Position numbers and translations under genes: made by a program
The notes under the pieces: generated by a model
What the model was told of the DNA's origin: nothing
Databases searched by the model: none
The model's input: the letters and a program-made list of their open reading frames with translations, nothing else
Origin: an uncultured Ruminococcus sp.
GTDB taxonomy: Bacteria; Bacillota; Clostridia; Oscillospirales; CAG-382
DNA length: 5,745 nt
NCBI GenBank assembly: GCA_902783535.1
Contig: CACZRJ010000033.1
Coordinates: forward strand, 1 to 5,745
Direction of reading: 5' to 3'
Part shown: piece after piece, positions 1 through 5,745 of the stretch
How the letters are laid out: each line of letters starts with the position of its first letter
Position numbering within the stretch: position 1 is the first letter of the stretch

Positions 1-933
1 GTCCGTCCGCAGAACGCCCGCAACGAGGTTTACGCCGTGTTCGGACGCAATGCCCGCGTACAGCTGATGCAGAGGACCGTTTTCCGTGAAGTTGGCGGGA
101 ACGGCGCTTTCCGGCAGGACGATCCATACGGGTCCGTCAGAACCGGACTGCGCTTTCGCCGCTTCCGAAGCCATGTCGATATATGTCTGCAAAACACGCG
201 CTTTCTGATCCGTGTCCCACTTTTTCTCGGTGGAGGCGTTGCCCTGAACGATCGAGACGCTGATTTCCGTTTTGTCCGTTCCGGCATGCATCACCACCAG
301 ACCGCTGATCATGCATACGGCAAGCATGAGTCCCGCGAGACCGGTCGAACGCAGGATCCGTCCGCGCGCGAACATCCTTCCGATCATGACGGAGATGAAG
401 ACGACGGCGAACGCGATGCCGGCCGTTCCGAAGAAGGAAGCGGTATTCAGCATGGGCGTGAACCCGGTCTGCGAGAGCGCGACCGACGCCCACGGGAAAG
501 CGAAGTCTCCGAGCGTCGTCAGCCATTCGTGGACCACCCACAGGGAAGAAACGCCCAGCGCGTGGAAGAGCGGACCTTCCGGCAGGAAACGCGTGAACTG
601 CATGACGAGCGCTGACAGCCCCGCGTGGATGAGCGGGATCAGAAGACACGCCAGAATGACGATGAGCAGCGACTGTCCTTCGGTGAATCCCGCGCCGGTC
701 AGCGGATGCAGCGCCGACAGGAAGGAATACAGGGGGAGGTACAGCCCGAGAAAAAAGAGAAGATACGCGCGGAAGTCCTTCTTTTTCAGAAATCTTTCCT
801 TCAGATAGAAGAAGAGACCCAAGGACAGAAACGAGAGGACGAACCAGCCCTCGAAGAAGTACGGGACGGAAAACAGCGCGCCGGCCCCGAAACAGAGGAC
901 CCAGGGCAGAGCGGAGCGCAGAAAACGTCTCAC
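1..933 (-). CDS. lnt: Apolipoprotein N-acyltransferase, N-terminal 311 residues (C-terminus beyond the window)
   Basis: Lnt moves an acyl chain from a phospholipid to the alpha-amino group of the lipid-modified N-terminal cysteine of lipoproteins, the last step of their maturation, at the outer face of the cytoplasmic membrane. The visible part has about seven hydrophobic stretches (roughly residues 8-25, 29-44, 57-75, 87-112, 124-137, 157-184 and 196-216). The family signature GDFAFPWASVALSQ lies at about 142-155. The nitrilase-like domain then begins with SIVQGNASTEKKWD (227-240) and IVLPESAVPA (271-280). Glu275 in PESA corresponds to the catalytic Glu of E. coli Lnt (E267). The catalytic Lys and Cys would lie past the left edge, so activity cannot be judged. 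The start is GTG, whose last two bases are shared with the TGA stop of the preceding gene (GTGA). An AGGA lies 7 bases upstream, and the next in-frame Met is only at residue 111. The overlap implies translational coupling. Lnt is unusual if the host is a Gram-positive. Confidence 0.93.
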   Translation of the reverse strand, partial: MRRFLRSALPWVLCFGAGALFSVPYFFEGWFVLSFLSLGLFFYLKERFLKKKDFRAYLLFFLGLYLPLYSFLSALHPLTGAGFTEGQSLLIVILACLLIPLIHAGLSALVMQFTRFLPEGPLFHALGVSSLWVVHEWLTTLGDFAFPWASVALSQTGFTPMLNTASFFGTAGIAFAVVFISVMIGRMFARGRILRSTGLAGLMLAVCMISGLVVMHAGTDKTEISVSIVQGNASTEKKWDTDQKARVLQTYIDMASEAAKAQSGSDGPVWIVLPESAVPANFTENGPLHQLYAGIASEHGVNLVAGVLRTD

Positions 934-1826
934 GGGAGGATCCTGCCGGCCGCTTCCGCCATCGGGACCAGCGCCTTGAAGGCGGTCTCGAACGCTTCCT
1001 TCTGCGTGCGGAAGGTCCGCTTGTGCCGGATCTCGGCGCCTTCCGCTGCGAGCGCGGAGAGCCCTGCGAAGTCCATCAGATGGGGTTCGACGGTCAGGAT
1101 CACGGTGCTTCCTTTTCTTTCCGGATCATCGGCCACGTCTTTCAATATCTCCTTCAGGCAGGCTTTTCCTTCGCCGGGGACGACGATGTCGCCGTTCTCG
1201 TCGGCGTCCTTCAGATGCATGTATTCGACGTATTCTTTGAGTTTCGCGTAGGCAGGACGCGCGTCCATTCTGCAGAAGGCGAAGTTTCCGGGGTCCAGGA
1301 CGGCTTTCAGCCGGCCTCCGAATTCCTCGAGCAGTCTCTTCTCAGACGCGATCGATTCGCCGTAGATGTCCTTTTCGTTCTCGTGGCAGAGAACGAAACC
1401 GCGTTTTTCCGATTTCTCGAGCATTCTTTCCATCCGCTCGAAAACGGCGCTTTCAAAGGACGGATCCCTTTCCGGCCGGTCTTTCGGCGGATAGAAGCTG
1501 AACATCCGGATCCGCTGACAGTCCAGCATTTCGCCGATGTCCATGACGCGGTCCAGCAGTTTCAGATGCGCGTCAAAATCGTCGTCCGTGCGGATCTTTC
1601 CGATCGGGGACCCGAGAGCGGACAGACCGATCCCGGATTCGCGGAGTTTTCGTCCGACTTCTCTGACGTCTTCGTCATTCAGGCTGACGAAGGACTTTCC
1701 GTCCACGCCGCGCAGTTCCAGCAGAGAGATGCCGAGTTCCTTCAGCGACGACAATTGCACGTCGAACGAGGGATCGATCTCGTCGGCGAACGCGGAGAAG
1801 CGGAAACAGACGGGAGACCGGCTCAT
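930..1826 (-). CDS. Sugar phosphate isomerase/epimerase-family TIM-barrel protein (AP endonuclease 2-like fold)
   Basis: This 298-residue soluble protein belongs to the large xylose-isomerase-like TIM-barrel family (COG1082). Its members isomerise or epimerise sugars, keto-sugars or inositol derivatives using a divalent metal. The barrel opens with SAFADEID (11-18), followed by ELRGVDGK (37-44) and GSPIGKI (72-78). The four expected metal ligands are all visible: Glu149 in CHENEK, Asp178 in LDPGNF, His204 in YMHLKD and Glu247 in VEPHL. The fold therefore looks intact and catalytically competent. No signal peptide is seen, so it is probably cytoplasmic. The substrate cannot be told from sequence. 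I chose the ATG at 1826 because AGGAGGG sits 7 bases upstream. A TTG 10 codons earlier keeps the frame open but would overlap the MORN gene and lacks a comparable site. The start lies 16 bases after the MORN gene, and the 3' end overlaps lnt by 4 bases. Confidence 0.9.
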   Translation of the reverse strand: MSRSPVCFRFSAFADEIDPSFDVQLSSLKELGISLLELRGVDGKSFVSLNDEDVREVGRKLRESGIGLSALGSPIGKIRTDDDFDAHLKLLDRVMDIGEMLDCQRIRMFSFYPPKDRPERDPSFESAVFERMERMLEKSEKRGFVLCHENEKDIYGESIASEKRLLEEFGGRLKAVLDPGNFAFCRMDARPAYAKLKEYVEYMHLKDADENGDIVVPGEGKACLKEILKDVADDPERKGSTVILTVEPHLMDFAGLSALAAEGAEIRHKRTFRTQKEAFETAFKALVPMAEAAGRILP

Positions 1827-1833
1827 GCGTATG

Positions 1834-1840
1834 CCCTCCT
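1834..1840 (-). promoter_or_regulatory. Ribosome binding site AGGAGGG that decides the isomerase start
   Basis: On the minus strand, AGGAGGG precedes the ATG at 1826 by 7 bases. It begins inside the second of two tandem in-frame TGA codons (1843-1845 and 1840-1842) that end the MORN gene, so the end of one gene and the initiation signal of the next are fused. This supports the ATG at 1826 over the upstream TTG at 1856. Confidence 0.85.
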
Positions 1841-1842
1841 CA

Positions 1843-2682
1843 TCAATACACGGCAACGATCTTGCCGGCTTCGAAATATCCGGTGTAAGTCCGTTTGCCC
1901 GTTTCGGAAACGGTCGTGTAGTAGGCGACGGAGCCGTGCTCGAACGTTCCGTCCTCCTTCTGGACGAACTGTCCGTTTTCGTCGACTTTGCGGGTGTCCA
2001 TCAGGTTGTTCCAGAAACTTCCGTAATACGACGTTCCGTCCGCCCAGGTGTACAGTCCCGTGCCGGAGCGCTGGTCGTTGCGGTAGTTCCCGTCGTAGAC
2101 GTCGCCGTCCGGGAAGGTGAAAACGCCCTCGCCGTTCTTGACGTCCGATTCGAAATTGCCCTTGTAGACGGCGCCGTTCGCCCAGGTGAACGTGCCGTAG
2201 CCGCTCTTGACGTCCTTGTCGAAGTTGCCTTCGTATTTGTTGCCGTTGACGAACGTGAACACGCCGTAGCCCTGTTTCATGGAATCCTGCAGTCCGCCGG
2301 TGTACACGTCGCCGTTCGCATAGGTGAACGTGCCGGTGCCGGTCAGCTTGTCTTCATAGAACTGGCCTTCGTAGACGTCTCCGGTAGCGGAGAAGACCAT
2401 CTTGCCGCTTCCGTGGCGCATCAGTCCGTTCAGTTCGCCGGTATAGACGTCGCCGTTGGAATAGCGGATGGTGTTGTTCAAGGCGTCGAGCTCCGCGGTC
2501 CGCCCGTCGGGATAGTTGATCGTTCCGGTCGTCGGGTGTCCGTCCTCATATTTCCCGATGAACTTCACGCCCTCCTGGGAAGTGAAGCGCAGGTTGAAAA
2601 AGAACCACATGACGCCGACGGTCACGACGACAAGGATCAGCGCGACGATGATGACGATTTTCAATGGATTTGTTCTTCTCAT
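1843..2682 (-). CDS. Membrane-anchored MORN-repeat protein
   Basis: This 279-residue protein has a short basic N-terminus (MRRTNPLK), one strong hydrophobic helix (about residues 8-30) and a long repeat domain. By the positive-inside rule the repeats would face outside the membrane. Six clear MORN units of 23-24 residues run from 80 to 218. Each opens with Y-x-G-x-[FLY] and carries a central G-x-G followed by an aromatic and N/D-G. A degenerate unit lies at about 41-62 (ending in YPDG), and weak partial units lie at 219-224 and 266-274 (YTGYFEAGK). MORN repeats form an elongated beta-hairpin stack. In eukaryotes they are linked to membranes or protein scaffolding. In bacteria they are mostly uncharacterised, so no function is assigned. 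GGAG sits 7 bases before the ATG. The gene ends with two tandem TGA codons. No catalytic domain such as PIPK or SET is fused to it. Confidence 0.88.
   Translation of the reverse strand: MRRTNPLKIVIIVALILVVVTVGVMWFFFNLRFTSQEGVKFIGKYEDGHPTTGTINYPDGRTAELDALNNTIRYSNGDVYTGELNGLMRHGSGKMVFSATGDVYEGQFYEDKLTGTGTFTYANGDVYTGGLQDSMKQGYGVFTFVNGNKYEGNFDKDVKSGYGTFTWANGAVYKGNFESDVKNGEGVFTFPDGDVYDGNYRNDQRSGTGLYTWADGTSYYGSFWNNLMDTRKVDENGQFVQKEDGTFEHGSVAYYTTVSETGKRTYTGYFEAGKIVAVY
2029..2445 (-). repeat. Six tandem MORN units encoded by 69-72 bp periods
   Basis: Codons 80-218 of the MORN gene form six consecutive units: residues 80-103 (24 residues), 104-126, 127-149, 150-172, 173-195 and 196-218 (23 each). At DNA level recurring blocks such as acgtcgccgtt and ggtgaacgtgccg appear at about 69-base spacing on the plus strand, but the copies have diverged considerably. 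The array therefore looks old and kept for its protein fold rather than recently expanded. Confidence 0.85.
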
Positions 2683-2689
2683 GTCAGAA

Positions 2690-2693
2690 CTCC
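2690..2693 (-). promoter_or_regulatory. Ribosome binding site of the MORN gene
   Basis: GGAG on the minus strand lies 7 bases before the ATG at 2682, within the 48-base gap that follows the small membrane protein gene. It is a modest but well-spaced Shine-Dalgarno site. This gap is the longest in the window, and no promoter is evident in it. Confidence 0.65.
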
Positions 2694-2730
2694 AAATGTT
2701 TTCTTGGGAAAAGCGGGGATCCCGTTCCCG

Positions 2731-3156
2731 TCAGGACGGTCCCAGCCTGCCCCAGAGCGAGGTCAGACCCGGCCACAGATAGACGGCGCCGATGAACGCG
2801 CCGACGATCAGCAGGATGCAGATCAGGATGAGCGGAAGCGAAAACTTTTCCTTCCGGAATTTCGATTCCGCCCGCGAGACGTTTTCTTCGGGGATATAGT
2901 ATTTCGCGGGATCTCCGGATACGGACTTCACGACGGTCCCGAGCGGGCCGTGCCCTTTCAGTGCGGCCTTCAGGTAGCCGTTTCCGCGGACGCCGAGTTC
3001 ATCGGTGCTTTTCGCCGTTTCCGGGGTGTTCGCCTTCGTTTCCAGCAGTTTCCGGACGAACTTTCCGAGCGACAGCCGCATGACGACCACCGCGACCGCC
3101 GCGATTGCGATCCCGGTCAGCAGCATCCAGAGGACGGTTTTGACGTCGAACGGCAT
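2731..3156 (-). CDS. Small two-helix membrane protein of unknown function
   Basis: I do not recognise the family of this 141-residue protein. It has a hydrophobic helix at about residues 8-29 and a second at about 107-128, joined by a hydrophilic segment of some 75 residues. Basic clusters flank the segment on both sides (KFVRK at 32-36, KFRKEK at 99-104). By the positive-inside rule the segment is probably cytoplasmic, with both short ends outside. The segment contains GNGYLKAALKGHGPLGTVV (58-76) and GDPAKYYIPEEN (81-92), possibly a small ordered region. No metal-binding or catalytic motif is seen. The ATG follows the serS stop by only 4 bases and has no strong Shine-Dalgarno site, so translation is probably coupled to serS. 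Its length, its position in a continuous gene string and its plausible membrane protein composition support a real gene. Confidence 0.8.
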   Translation of the reverse strand: MPFDVKTVLWMLLTGIAIAAVAVVVMRLSLGKFVRKLLETKANTPETAKSTDELGVRGNGYLKAALKGHGPLGTVVKSVSGDPAKYYIPEENVSRAESKFRKEKFSLPLILICILLIVGAFIGAVYLWPGLTSLWGRLGPS

Positions 3157-3160
3157 GGCT

Positions 3161-4447
3161 TCAGTTCTTCGGACGGATGGCGTCCTGACCGCCCATGTAG
3201 GGACGCAGGACTTCCGGGATCCGGACGGAGCCGTCCGGCTGCAGGTTGTTCTCGAGGAAAGCGATCAGCATGCGGGGCGGCGCGACCACGGTGTTGTTCA
3301 GGGTGTGCGGCAGATACTTGCCGCTTTCGCCGTTCACGCGCATCTTGAGCCGTCTCGCCTGCGCGTCGCCGAGGTTGGAGCAGGAGCCGACTTCGAAATA
3401 TTTCTGCTGACGGGGAGACCATGCTTCGACGTCGACGGATTTCACTTTCAGGTCCGCCAGGTCGCCGGAACAGCATTCCAGCGTACGGACGGGGATGTCC
3501 ATCGAGCGGAAGAGATCGACCGTGTTCTGCCACAGTCTGTCGAACCACATTTTGGAGTCTTCCGGCTTGCAGACGACGATCATTTCCTGCTTTTCGAACT
3601 GGTGGATGCGGTAGACGCCGCGCTCTTCGATGCCGTGCGCGCCCTTCTCCTTGCGGAAGCAGGGGGAGTAGCTGGTCAGCGTGTAGGGCAGATTCTTTTC
3701 GTCGATGATCTGGTCGATGAACCGGCCGATCATGGAATGCTCGGACGTGCCGATGAGGTACAGGTCCTCGCCTTCGATCTTGTACATCATCGCGTCCATC
3801 TCGGCAAAGCTCATGACGCCGTTGACGACCGCCGAGCGGATCATGAAGGGCGGAACGACATAGGTGAACCCGCGTCCGATCATGAAGTCTCTCGCATATG
3901 CCAGAACGGCGGAATGCAGACGCGCGATGTCGCCGATGAGATAGTAGAATCCGTTGCCCGCGACGCGGCCGGCCGCGTCGAGATCGATGCCGCCGAAGGA
4001 TTCCATGATGTCCGTGTGATAGGGGATCGGGAAGTTCGGGACGACCGGTTCGCCGAAGCGCTGAACTTCCACGTTCTCGCTGTCGTCTTTGCCGATCGGA
4101 ACGGACGGGTCGATGATGTTCGGGATGACCATCATGTCGGCGGTCAGCTTCTCCTCGACTTCGCGCTCCTCGGCGGTCAGACGGTCGATGTCGGCGCCGA
4201 GTCCGGCGATCTTCTTTTTCAGCTCTTCCGCTTCTTCGCGTTTGCCCTGTCCCATCAGCGCGCCGATGTTCTTGGAGCCTTTGTTCCGCTCGGAGCGGAG
4301 GGACTCGACTTCCGCCTTGATGGCGCGGTTGCGCGCGTCGAGCGCGATGACTTCGTCGACGAGCGGAAGCTTCGCGTCCTGGAATTTGTTACGGATGTTC
4401 TGCCGGACGATGTCCGGGTTTTCTCTCAGAAATTTCAGATCGATCAT
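3161..4447 (-). CDS. serS: Serine--tRNA ligase (SerRS), class II
   Basis: The enzyme charges tRNA-Ser and tRNA-Sec with serine in the cytoplasm. At 428 residues it has the normal length. The N-terminus MIDLKFLRENPD leads into the long charged helical arm (about 30-105) that grips the tRNA variable arm. The class II core follows: the TxE serine-recognition loop at 234-236 (TSE), motif 2 at 263-288 (CFRKEKGAHG and IHQFEKQEM, with Arg265), VKSVDVEAW at 335-343, SCSNLGDAQARR at 355-366 and motif 3 at about 380-400 with Arg392. The C-terminus RIPEVLRPYMGG is canonical. Some positions depart from the usual bacterial form: motif 2 carries KEKGAHGIEERGVYR, and motif 3 reads LNNTVVAPPRML where LNGSGLAVGRTL is usual. 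The start follows parB by 18 bases, with AGGAG 11 bases before the ATG, which is rather long spacing. The identity is certain. The subfamily is less so. Confidence 0.97.
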   Translation of the reverse strand: MIDLKFLRENPDIVRQNIRNKFQDAKLPLVDEVIALDARNRAIKAEVESLRSERNKGSKNIGALMGQGKREEAEELKKKIAGLGADIDRLTAEEREVEEKLTADMMVIPNIIDPSVPIGKDDSENVEVQRFGEPVVPNFPIPYHTDIMESFGGIDLDAAGRVAGNGFYYLIGDIARLHSAVLAYARDFMIGRGFTYVVPPFMIRSAVVNGVMSFAEMDAMMYKIEGEDLYLIGTSEHSMIGRFIDQIIDEKNLPYTLTSYSPCFRKEKGAHGIEERGVYRIHQFEKQEMIVVCKPEDSKMWFDRLWQNTVDLFRSMDIPVRTLECCSGDLADLKVKSVDVEAWSPRQQKYFEVGSCSNLGDAQARRLKMRVNGESGKYLPHTLNNTVVAPPRMLIAFLENNLQPDGSVRIPEVLRPYMGGQDAIRPKN

Positions 4448-4458
4448 GATTCGTTTGT

Positions 4459-4463
4459 CTCCT
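4459..4463 (-). promoter_or_regulatory. Ribosome binding site of serS, long spacing
   Basis: AGGAG on the minus strand is separated from the serS ATG by 11 bases, longer than the 6-8 bases seen before other genes here. It lies entirely in the 18-base gap after the parB TAG stop. No other start in frame is better placed, and the encoded N-terminus MIDLKFL matches the family. Confidence 0.6.
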
Positions 4464-4465
4464 GT

Positions 4466-5392
4466 CTATTCTTCTTCAAAAAAGTCGTTTCCGCAAAGGG
4501 AGCGGATGAGCGTCTCCAGGTCTTTCGGGGAGGAGAATGCAAGCTGCAGCCTGCCGCTCGCGCCGTCCGCCGATCTGCGGATGGACGCCTTCCTGCCGAC
4601 GCTGTCTGAGATCCTGCGTTCCAGCTTCCTGTAGTAGTCGGCCGTGACCGGATGGTCGACCCGTTTTTTCACCGGCTGCTTGCTCAGCCGCGCAAAGTTT
4701 TCAAGCTGACGTACGGACCACTCGCCTTCGACGCATTTGAGCGCGAGATCCGTCAACTCCGCTTTCGAGTGGGTCTCCTCCAGGGAAAGCAGCGCGCGGA
4801 CGTGTCCGTAAGACAGCTTTCCTTCCTTCACCAGCGACAGGATGTCGTCCGGGAGCCGGAGGATCCGCAGCAGGTTCGCGACCTGGGAACGGGATTTGCC
4901 GACCTGTTCGGCGACCTGCTCCTGCGTGAGCGAGAAGCGGTCGATCAGATCTTTGTATCCGTTCGCTTCCTCGACCGGATTCAGGTCCTCCCGCTGGAGG
5001 TTTTCCACGAGGGATACGAGGGACGCCTGTTCGTCCGTCCAGTCTTTGACGATCGCCGGGACCGTCTGCAGTCCCGCGAGTCTGGACGCGCGCCAGCGGC
5101 GTTCGCCGGCAATCAGCTCGTAATATCCGTTTTCCTTTTTCCGGACGATGACCGGCTCGATCAGTCCGTGCTTCGCAATGGAGTCGGCCAGTTCCGCAAG
5201 CGCGGTCTCTTCGAACTGTTTTCTCGCCTGTTTCCGGTTCGGCTCGATGTCCGAAAGGCGCAGTTCCTGAATGCCGTCTTTCGCTTCCGCTCCGGCAAAC
5301 AGCGGCTCGTTGTCTTCCAGAAGCGCTTCCAGTCCGCGTCCGAGTCCGCCCCGACGGCCTTTTTTCGTGTTTTCTCCGTTCGGATTCGCCAT
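4466..5392 (-). CDS. parB: Chromosome partitioning protein ParB (Spo0J), CTP-dependent DNA clamp
   Basis: ParB binds parS sites near oriC, closes as a CTP-loaded clamp, spreads along DNA and stimulates ParA to move the origins apart. At 308 residues it is a normal chromosomal ParB. The basic N-terminus holds GLGRGLEALL (16-25), in the region that contacts ParA. The CTP-binding N domain shows LRLSDIEPN (44-52), KHGLIEPVIVR (74-84), GERRWRASR (96-104) and ENLQREDLNPVEEA (130-143), the last carrying the ENxxR motif. The helix-turn-helix DNA-binding segment spans about 155-181 (LTQEQVAEQVGKSRSQVANL). The C-terminal dimerisation domain is about 250-308. No key residue seems missing. The gene starts 35 bases after parA with TAAGGAGG 10 bases before the ATG. 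Chromosomal placement is favoured over plasmid because serS follows directly. Confidence 0.97.
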   Translation of the reverse strand: MANPNGENTKKGRRGGLGRGLEALLEDNEPLFAGAEAKDGIQELRLSDIEPNRKQARKQFEETALAELADSIAKHGLIEPVIVRKKENGYYELIAGERRWRASRLAGLQTVPAIVKDWTDEQASLVSLVENLQREDLNPVEEANGYKDLIDRFSLTQEQVAEQVGKSRSQVANLLRILRLPDDILSLVKEGKLSYGHVRALLSLEETHSKAELTDLALKCVEGEWSVRQLENFARLSKQPVKKRVDHPVTADYYRKLERRISDSVGRKASIRRSADGASGRLQLAFSSPKDLETLIRSLCGNDFFEEE

Positions 5393-5402
5393 TGTTTGTT
5401 TT

Positions 5403-5410
5403 CCTCCTTA
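5403..5410 (-). promoter_or_regulatory. Strong ribosome binding site of parB
   Basis: TAAGGAGG on the minus strand is an almost full anti-16S match, 10 bases before the parB ATG at 5392, within the 35-base parA-parB gap. It supports independent, efficient translation initiation of parB rather than strict coupling to parA. Confidence 0.75.
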
Positions 5411-5427
5411 AGAGCGTGAATGAATGA

Positions 5428-5745
5428 TCAGCCTTCGCTGCGGCAGCGTTCCATGATCTCCAGCGTCAGCTGCCCGTAGGCCGCAGCCGCCTTCCCGTGC
5501 GGGTCGTAGACCGTGATCGGCATGCCGTAGCTCGGCGCCTCGCTGACGCGGACGGACCGCGGGACGGGCGTCTTGAAGATCTTGCCCGGGAAGAAACGCT
5601 TGATCTCTTCCAATACGCTCACGGTCAGGTTCAGCCGCCCGTCGTACATGTTGATCTGCACGCCGAGCAGTTTCAGCCCCGGGTTGTATTTCGCCTGGAT
5701 CCGTCTGACCGTCGCGTTCAGCTGAGACAGGCCTTCCAGGGAATA
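5428..5745 (-). CDS. parA: Chromosome partitioning ATPase ParA (Soj), C-terminal 105 residues (5' end beyond the window)
   Basis: ParA is the deviant-Walker ATPase that binds the nucleoid nonspecifically when ATP-bound and is stimulated by ParB to segregate origins. Only the last 105 residues lie in the window, about 40 percent of a usual ParA of 250-275 residues. They start at YSLEGLSQL, the family's (E)YYALEGLSQL block. They continue with GVQINMYDGRLNL and PVPRSVRVSEAPSYGMPITVYDP, the typical C-terminal ParA/Soj blocks. The Walker A and switch motifs are off-window, so intactness cannot be checked. The coding frame is open to the window edge at 5745. An internal GTG at 5661 is only a Val codon in GVQINMYDGR, not a start. 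The gene ends 35 bases before parB, the standard parA-parB arrangement. The frame and motifs clearly favour ParA over MinD. Confidence 0.95.
   Translation of the reverse strand, partial: YSLEGLSQLNATVRRIQAKYNPGLKLLGVQINMYDGRLNLTVSVLEEIKRFFPGKIFKTPVPRSVRVSEAPSYGMPITVYDPHGKAAAAYGQLTLEIMERCRSEG

Noticed and set aside
78..93. Possible parS-like site (cgttttccgtgaagtt)
   Set aside because: It matches only about 10 of 16 positions of the consensus TGTTTCACGTGAAACA, has lost the palindrome on one side and lies in lnt coding sequence. No better parS match was found by eye in the window.
137..649. A 170-codon minus-strand open frame inside lnt
   Set aside because: It is in a different frame from the lnt reading frame, which continues uninterrupted from the GTG at 933 to the window edge and shows Lnt motifs.
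1827..1856. TTG start at 1856 for the isomerase, adding 10 residues
   Set aside because: It would overlap the MORN gene and place AGGAGGG inside the coding sequence. The ATG at 1826 has ideal spacing, and the barrel begins soon after it.
2705..2729. Inverted repeats around gggatccc between the two-helix gene and the MORN gene, considered as a terminator
   Set aside because: The palindrome leaves almost no loop, the outer GGGAA/TTCCC arms are short, and on the minus strand only four T residues follow, interrupted by C. It may be a weak mRNA hairpin at most.
1537..3348. A 603-codon open frame on the plus strand, antisense to the isomerase, MORN and two-helix genes
   Set aside because: It spans several real minus-strand genes and their junctions and encodes no recognisable domain. 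Long stop-free antisense frames are expected in G+C-rich coding DNA.
3005..4609. A 534-codon open frame on the plus strand, antisense to serS and its neighbours
   Set aside because: It is a shadow of serS with low-complexity His, Asp and Arg-rich content. No ribosome binding site or family motif is visible, while the minus strand holds an unmistakable SerRS.
4652..5419. A 255-codon plus-strand open frame opposite parB
   Set aside because: The minus strand carries a complete ParB with all motifs. The antisense product is rich in Arg, Phe and Val without recognisable structure.

Overview
The window is a bacterial chromosome segment with moderately high G+C (mid-50s percent by eye, not computed). 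All seven genes lie on the minus strand and are packed tightly. Read from the right edge (5') to the left edge (3'), the order is: C-terminal part of parA (soj), complete parB (spo0J), complete serS, a small two-helix membrane protein of unknown function, a membrane-anchored MORN-repeat protein, a sugar phosphate isomerase/epimerase-family TIM-barrel protein, and the first 311 codons of lnt (apolipoprotein N-acyltransferase). Gaps are 35, 18, 4, 48 and 16 bases, then a GTGA stop/start overlap. No stretch over 50 bases lacks a gene, and no convincing terminator or internal promoter is visible. The whole window therefore looks like one transcription unit that begins upstream of the right edge and continues past the left edge.

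parA-parB is the chromosome-partition pair usually found near oriC, which suggests an origin-proximal location. A GLGRGLEALL-type ParB N-terminus, purine-rich AGGAGG ribosome binding sites and a sugar isomerase opening with SAFADEID all suggest an anaerobic, gut-type member of the Bacillota (Clostridia or Erysipelotrichia). This placement is inference. A full Lnt is more typical of Gram-negative bacteria, and Spirochaetes cannot be excluded from the sequence alone.

The right half (about 3161-5745) holds housekeeping functions: segregation (ParA ATPase, ParB CTPase clamp) and serine charging of tRNA. The left half (1-3156) is less ordinary. It holds two uncharacterised membrane proteins, a probable metal-dependent sugar isomerase and a lipoprotein acyltransferase. 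Three of these four are membrane proteins, so an envelope role is possible, but nothing in the sequence proves that they work together. No mobile element, CRISPR array, RNA gene or obvious defence system was found.
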